Shown here piece after piece: positions 58,760-64,000 of a stretch of 64,000 nucleotides of DNA (positions are counted from its first letter, which is position 1; every line of letters starts with the position of its first letter). A program made the position numbers and the translations under genes. The DNA is taken from NCBI GenBank assembly GCA_024752435.1, contig CP103035.1, positions 930,001-994,000 on the forward strand, read 5' to 3'. Below the pieces are notes generated by a model, which worked only from the letters and a program-made list of their open reading frames with translations, searched no databases and was not told the DNA's origin. Origin of the DNA: Allantophomopsis cytisporea. Its lineage: Eukaryota > Ascomycota > Leotiomycetes > Phacidiales > Phacidiaceae.

Positions 58760-59901
58760 ATGGATATCGCGAATTCTTCGCTGGGTGCCATGCCGATTGA
58801 AGGCGCTGGCGGGATCAGTCCTCGATATATATACTCAGGCCTGGGGCATCCAGCCAAGCGTCAGACGGGGTATTGCTCACCGGGAAGCCATCCATGTGCG
58901 TAGGATTATCTCTTGCTATAGAGAAAATCTATCTAGACTAATGGAAATTAGGTCAAGATATCGGTTCGACGCTTTGCTGCTCCAACGATGACTATTGCTA
59001 CCTGGACGCCAACAACCAGGCAAATTGCTGTGCGATAGGCCTCGAATGCTCGAATCCCTGCCCTACGTCCCTGATTTTGTGTACAATAAACGTGACTGTG
59101 AGTGGGACAGCCACCTCCACGACCTCCTGCTGCGATCGACCGTGTCCTGCCTCAAGTTCCTTCAAATGCGCCTCGTCGTTTGGAGGAGGCTGTTGCGCTG
59201 TAGACTCCACGTGCGGTATCAGCGGCACAAACCGCCTGTGCATATCGACCGTCAATCCCAGCACATCAGTCGCCTCCGTCTCGCCAACGGGCTGCTCCTC
59301 AGGCCAGTTCTCGTGCCCCGCAGACGCCGGCGGTGGATGCTGCAACAACGGCGCAACGTGTACAGCGGCTAGTAGCCAACTCTTATGCGCCGACGGGCCC
59401 AAGACGAGCTCGGCGGTGCGTACAGGGCCCACCGGCCCGATATCGACAAACTTCTCGATCGTCCCGAAACCGCACGGTTTATCCACTGGCGCAAAGGCAG
59501 GAATCGGCGTTGGCGTAGCCTTGGGCGTCAGTCTGTTGCTCGGCGTCCTAGCGTACCTGTTCATCACGAGGCGGCGAACACAGGCGACGCAAGCCGACAC
59601 TACGAACGACGTCGTTATGGGTGGAGCAATGAGTGAGTCGTCGCCTGCGTCCCGTCTCTCGCCACGGAGTCCAGGTGGCACGGATTATTTTGGGCCACTA
59701 GCCCAGGAAGGCCCCTATACTGAGCGAGAAGGGGTTGCGAGTCCGCATAGTACAGAAAGGGGTGTGCCGTTGAGTCCTCAAAGTCCTGGGGACATCGCTG
59801 CTCCAGTTGAGATTGCGGATTCTAAACAGACGCCAAAAGTGCCGCCCCCACCGCCGGATTATGCAGCTGAACAGGGGGAGCCGGTCTATGAGATGCCTTG
59901 A
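58760..59901 (+). CDS. Cys-rich single-pass membrane protein
   Basis: Supported exons are 58760-58895 and 58952-59901 (intron 58896-58951, gtgcgt...attag), giving 361 residues if translation starts at 58760. The ectodomain has many paired Cys: GYCSPGSHPCQDIGSTLCC, NCCAIGLECSNPCPT, GGGCCAVDSTC and GGGCCNNGATC. A Lys-Arg site sits just before QTGYC, a typical Kex2 site. One membrane segment (GIGVGVALGVSLLLGVLAYLFI) is followed by RRR and a cytosolic tail of Ser/Pro, ending PPPPPDYAAEQGEPVYEMP. It is probably a cell-surface protein. Its family and function are not recognised. The 58760 start gives no signal peptide, so an upstream exon is likely. Confidence 0.7.
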
Positions 59902-60893
59902 GGTCATATTAGAGCTGAGAGGTTTAAGAGCATGTTTTATGATTCATGTAGAATGATGAGTTATCTTAGGAACTTTGCGCATACGATACTGTACAAATAG
60001 TAACTTCATGGCGGCACTTGAAATTTTGCAAGATGGCGTTTTACGAAAATAAAGTTACTCGTAATCTAATCGCTGTAGTCACAACATCCCAGAGCGATTT
60101 GACTGCTAGCATAGTGCCGAATGCTGAAAAATTCCGGAATTGAATAACTTCAAGCACGTCCATGAACAAGGGCAAGTGGATTATTCACATTAGAGCATGC
60201 AATCAACCCAGAACAAGTCCCATTTGCGAAAGAACAGATATACACCCAAGGAAAAGAACCCAAGAGTGACCGGAAGTCCTTGACATTGGCCCTTTAGGCT
60301 CACGTAGACATGCGATGTTGCCTTCCAGTCCTCCGTCAATTAATCCCAGCCCTCACAAGCACGCTTCAGCAAGCTCACATAGACATGCGACCTTGCTCGC
60401 CTCAGCTGTCTCAGAGACGCACGTCCACATGCGATATAGTCCCCTCGACTCCTGCGCCCTCGCTCACGTAGACATGCGATATCACGAGGGTGCGTCTGCG
60501 CTCACGTAGTCGTGCGATATTGCGCAGATCCCGCTTGCCCAACTGAAAAGACCGGGTGAAGAAGAACGCACGTAGGCTTGCGATATTGCTCGTCCACACC
60601 CCCAAGCTGTCGAGCGGACGCACGTAGTCTTGCGATGTTGTCTGCTCAACTCCTGCCGCCGCTCACGTAGTCGTACGATATTGCGGGGCCACGCTTGCGT
60701 TCTGCCGGGAAGTGAAGAAAAGATGGAACTAAACAATCAGACATCCAAACCATATACCATAACATAACCGAAAATTCCTAACAAGCGTTTGCCAAGATAA
60801 TCACAGCGCGCCCATCCAAACAAATCTTGTACCCAGCCCTCATGTATCGTGTATCATATATCATGTATGGCATATCGCGTTTCGTAAGTTGAA
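59902..60893. other. intergenic with interspersed repeat array
   Basis: 1 kb between the convergent ends of the Cys-rich gene and the chitinase. It contains the eight-copy repeat array (60298-60684) and an AT-rich stretch of tcatgtat-type repeats near 60840-60880. Confidence 0.6.
60298..60684. repeat. eight interspersed copies of a 24-nt repeat
   Basis: Copies begin at about 60298, 60373, 60417, 60462, 60500, 60566, 60618 and 60661. The core is cacgtag, a variable triplet, then tgcgat and usually attgc. The units are separated by 14-51 nt of unrelated sequence. Start-to-start distances (75, 44, 45, 38, 66, 52, 43) are not multiples of three, so this is not a coding repeat. Confidence 0.85.
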
Positions 60894-62979
60894 TTACGAT
60901 GTTAAACCCGATTTGGCATACTCGATGATACTAATCCCGTTCTCCAAGTTCTCCAAGCCTTCGGGCCCATCCCAGAACATGATACCACCAAAGTTCTTCA
61001 GACCGAGGCCAAGAACATCTTTAGCGACGATTTGCATACCCGCAGCACTGCTAATGTGGCTGTATGCAGTGGAGCCAGCGGCTGGGAAGGAGGGGGCACC
61101 TAGATATAAACGTGGGGCTGGGTTTAGTGTGGAACTCTCGAGGGAGGTGCTCCATTCCTGGAGACTGGCATTGAAGCCTGCCGAGCCAATTTCGCACGAT
61201 GGATTGTTGTAGAATTGCACGAACACGAAGTCGCACAGTACGAGGAGACTTGTTGGATTCGAAGCATCTGGGTAGGGACACTGTGGTGCTGAACTGAGGT
61301 AGTACGATTTACTGGTATCAGTATCATATGCGTTGCGCAAGGTATTACCCAAAACGTCGAAGTAGGCAGGGAGCTGGTCTTCGCTGTCTGAATGAAGTAT
61401 GTTAGCAATCTAAAGGATAACTGTCCCTGGCCTCTGCTCGAACTCAGCATAAAAGAGACAGCATACCGATATCAAATCCATCAACTGTTACATCTCCAAA
61501 TGGTCGTAAACTATCATCAACCTGACCTGGTGGTCCAAATAGCTGCCAGAGGATGGTACCAAATTCACTGGCATCAGCACTGGAGTCAAAGTATAGCTGT
61601 GACTCCGCTCCTCCTAAACTGACTAGAATTTTCTTGCCATATGAAGACTGACATGTTGAGATGTAGCTTGCAAGCTGGGTACATTGGAGGAGACCAGGGG
61701 CCTCAGCCTCCATGAGCGCTGTTTGTCCGCCACATGCTGCGCCGAAGTTGATTTGTGGGTAGGCACCACTGTAGTTTTTGGCGATGACGAAGGCCAAAAC
61801 CACAACATCAATGTCTGGATTTTGACACATTGTAATGAGAGGCTCAGCTGATGTTGCGGCTGTTTGTCCAAAGTAAACGACAATGTTTGTATCCGCCTTG
61901 GCGTTGAACGTGCTCCCTGACGAACTGCCTGATGGAGATGTGCTGGAAGCAGTCGCAATATTTGACGAAGCAACGATAGACACCAAAGGTTTTGAAGTAA
62001 TCACAGCACTCCCAAGAGGATTTACTAACAGGGAGGTGGCAGTCGGATTGGTCAAGTTCGGTTGATCGAGTATGGTTTCCGTAGCTGCTGCGGTCTCCAG
62101 GATAGTAATAGTGCTACTGCTAATAGTAATGGTGGTACTGTTAACTGTAACAGTCTCTTGAGGGTAGACGACATCCGGATAGCAGACGTCGCTGGCATCA
62201 GCAGTCGTTAGAAATACTGGACTGGAAGTCGGATTGGAGTTAGAAGATAAGCTTGCGTTAGTAGACAGCGATGAGTTGTTAAGTACCACTGAACTCGAAG
62301 GTAATACTCCTCCATTGGAGTTGAACTCAGTAAGAACTTCAAGTGAACTATAAGCAGATTGTGTGGTTGTGATGGTCACTGTCACAAATCTTACACTTGT
62401 AAAGTCTGTGATTGCGGATGCCATAACATTGACAGTTGAAGAAACGATGGCAGAGCTAATAGTCGAAGTTGAGATACCTTGTGCATGCAGCAGGGCCACG
62501 ATCTGGTCGATCAAGGCAGAGACAAGTTGAGAGATTTCAGAAATTTGATCTAAAGTTACTATGATAGTTGTTGGAGAGGAGCTTTGTCGTTTCATCACAT
62601 TCGATTCATTGGAGCATACATACGTCATGAGGACATCGAGACCAGGAATCTCCAGTGACACCTCATCGGAACGTCGCTGTGTTGAATCAGCTGAAGCTTG
62701 TCGCGCGAGGGACTCAAGTGCTTTATAAATTTGAGCCAAGTCACTCGCTGGAACAGATACTGGTAATGCTGCCGAAGATGTGCCCTGTCTTTTCACTGGG
62801 TTAGAGACCGCAGGGCATACGTACGTTTTTAACAAGTTCAACCCCTCAACATCGATCCCTTGAACACTTGCACTCCTCTTCCGAAGCCCTCTTCCCTGTT
62901 TCTGGTTTCCTGCCTCAACTATCTTGTACCAGAACGTTGATAAGAAAAGATAAATCGATAATTTATGATTGACAAGCAT
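60894..62979 (-). CDS. Secreted GH18 chitinase (class III type) with long N-terminal extension
   Basis: Exons 62979-61467 and 61387-60894 (intron gtatgc...ttcag) give 668 residues. A hydrophobic start (LSIYLFLSTFWYKIVEA) looks like a signal peptide. Residues 40-370 are an unusual Ser/Thr-rich extension with a duplicated module (see findings). The GH18 barrel starts at about 372 with NIVVYFGQ and reaches KILVSLGGAES, then the catalytic VDGFDIDSED (D-x-x-D-x-D-x-E). The intron interrupts the second-to-last Asp codon of this motif. The enzyme would hydrolyse chitin in cell walls, either for remodelling or against other fungi. It is divergent from the polymerase gene at 63632. Confidence 0.88.
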
Positions 62980-63631
62980 GGTGCCTTTTTGAAAAATTAA
63001 GATAGATTGTCAGATAGAAAAAACTATGGACCTACAAGTGTGACCAAATGGCGGTACAAGTCTACTTAAATGTAAATAAAGGCGGCTGGGCCGACGCATT
63101 CCACGCTTGAAGTCTTCACGACAACCTGCGCGGAATGCTACTGACACCATTTGACCAAGTCGACATTGGATAATGAGTAAGACGACATGATGTTCCTCAG
63201 GCTCATGTGTAGCTTGAAGCATGTAGTATCCGTAGTGACGAGCTAGGTCATTCTTTCAAATCTGATCTGTAAGAAAGATGAAGGCTGACACGACGAAGAC
63301 GCCACCACCAAAGAGTGCAAATAAGTCTATCTCTCAACTACTTCGTGCCTCTGCCTGCCTCATCAAAGCATTCTTCGGTTTCCTTGAAAGCTCTTGCCGA
63401 TGATATGCCTCTCGTCATGTTTTGGTGGGCATCTAGAAGGCTTGATATTTAGTAGCGTAAAAAAGCGCGGTAGCTAAGAATCCTCAAAAGCGCGTATGCG
63501 ACCAGCGCGTCCCCGCCAAACGACATCGCGAACATTACGTCAGGAGAACTACTTCAATTATGCGCCTCATTGAGCAACAATACAGTATAAGTTGCTAGAA
63601 ATGATATCTTTTGTGCTCATATATAACGGTG
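62980..63631. promoter_or_regulatory. 0.65-kb divergent spacer between chitinase and polymerase genes
   Basis: Holds both promoters. Short open frames are not supported. Confidence 0.5.
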
Positions 63632-64000
63632 ATGGCTCTTCAATTTCCACAGATTTATCTGCTCCCAAATCATATTCCCACGGAACAATTGCATGAACTA
63701 GAAGAGCAGATTCCTACGCTCACTTACGATATCTCCGAAGCCAAAGTTGTCATTGGAAAGGTCTCTACGAAACAGCGCGCCCAAACGGAGCTCAGATGGC
63801 GAAAACTATGGACGGAGGACGTCTCAGTTAGTGAAGAAGACGAGACATCTCACAATGGCCATCTCTCACAAAAGCCAGTGAGGAAGCGCAGGAGGGTAGA
63901 GCCGTCGACCGCGCTGGAAAAGGAAACCGTTCAAATTGATTCGAATACCGAGTCCGAAGACAATGGAGAAGAAGAATTGTCTTTGAGGCAAACTCATAAT
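63632..64000 (+). CDS. pol4: probable X-family DNA polymerase (Pol4/lambda type), N-terminal part
   Basis: An open frame from ATG at 63632 runs 123 codons to the window edge with no stop. It begins MALQFPQIYLLPNHIPTEQL, then IPTLTYDISEAKVVIGKVST, then an arginine-rich TELRWRKLW. The pattern of a short hydrophobic strand, an acidic helix and SEAKVVIG resembles the BRCT-like N terminus of fungal family-X polymerases that fill gaps in end joining. The RKRRR cluster could be a nuclear signal. The polymerase domain lies outside the window, so the name is tentative. Confidence 0.5.
   Translation, partial: MALQFPQIYLLPNHIPTEQLHELEEQIPTLTYDISEAKVVIGKVSTKQRAQTELRWRKLWTEDVSVSEEDETSHNGHLSQKPVRKRRRVEPSTALEKETVQIDSNTESEDNGEEELSLRQTHN

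Noticed and set aside
59000..59680. 227-codon minus-strand frame opposite the Cys-rich protein
   Set aside because: It is a mirror of the plus-strand gene, which has TM, Cys pattern and splice support; the antisense frame has none.
60298..60684. CRISPR array
   Set aside because: Repeats with spacers look CRISPR-like, but the host is a fungus, the repeats vary, spacer lengths range from 14 to 51 nt and no cas genes are near. Kept as an interspersed repeat.

Overview
The window looks like chromosomal DNA of a filamentous ascomycete (Pezizomycotina). Genes carry several short introns (mostly 47-90 nt) with gtaagt-type donors and ctaac/ctgac branch sites, intergenic spacers run 0.3-4 kb, promoters are pyrimidine-rich, and the conserved proteins (Rpb2, Prp5, CK2 beta, Pet117, Vma10, Tom6) are of ascomycete type. 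The overall flavour suggests Leotiomycetes (Helotiales), but that placement is inference and was not checked by any search.

Left part (1-22 kb): mostly housekeeping genes. In order: the 5' end of a CCCH-zinc-finger-type gene running off the left edge, an Mss116-like mitochondrial DEAD-box helicase, a small hypothetical protein, a C2H2 zinc-finger protein, the spliceosomal helicase Prp5, a mitochondrial HMG-box protein, the CK2 regulatory subunit, an MFS transporter, and a very small myristoylated protein carrying a p97/Cdc48-interacting motif (SVIP-like).

Middle accessory block (22.6-30.6 kb): a dialkylglycine decarboxylase-like aminotransferase, an orphan ORF, a Zn2Cys6 transcription factor, an MDR oxidoreductase and an FAD monooxygenase. 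Three of the five carry clear inactivating lesions, a fourth lacks a start codon next to an A9 tract, and only the monooxygenase looks intact. This reads as a decaying catabolic or secondary-metabolism cluster, with a four-copy tandem repeat in one of its intergenic regions.

Right part (31-64 kb): annexin with a YGAPP-repeat head, a small orphan protein, Tom6, an NADP-type alcohol dehydrogenase, the RNA polymerase II subunit Rpb2, Pet117 and V-ATPase subunit G as a divergent pair, a Tgl2-like lipase, an arrestin-domain adaptor with a PY motif, a Boi-type SH3-SAM-PH scaffold, a cysteine-rich single-pass membrane protein, a GH18 chitinase and the 5' end of a probable X-family DNA polymerase running off the right edge. 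The spacer upstream of the Boi gene is full of microsatellites. The spacer between the cysteine-rich gene and the chitinase holds an eight-copy interspersed 24-nt repeat array.

All exon boundaries below were read by hand from splice signals and checked by reading-frame arithmetic. No transcript data or database searches were available.
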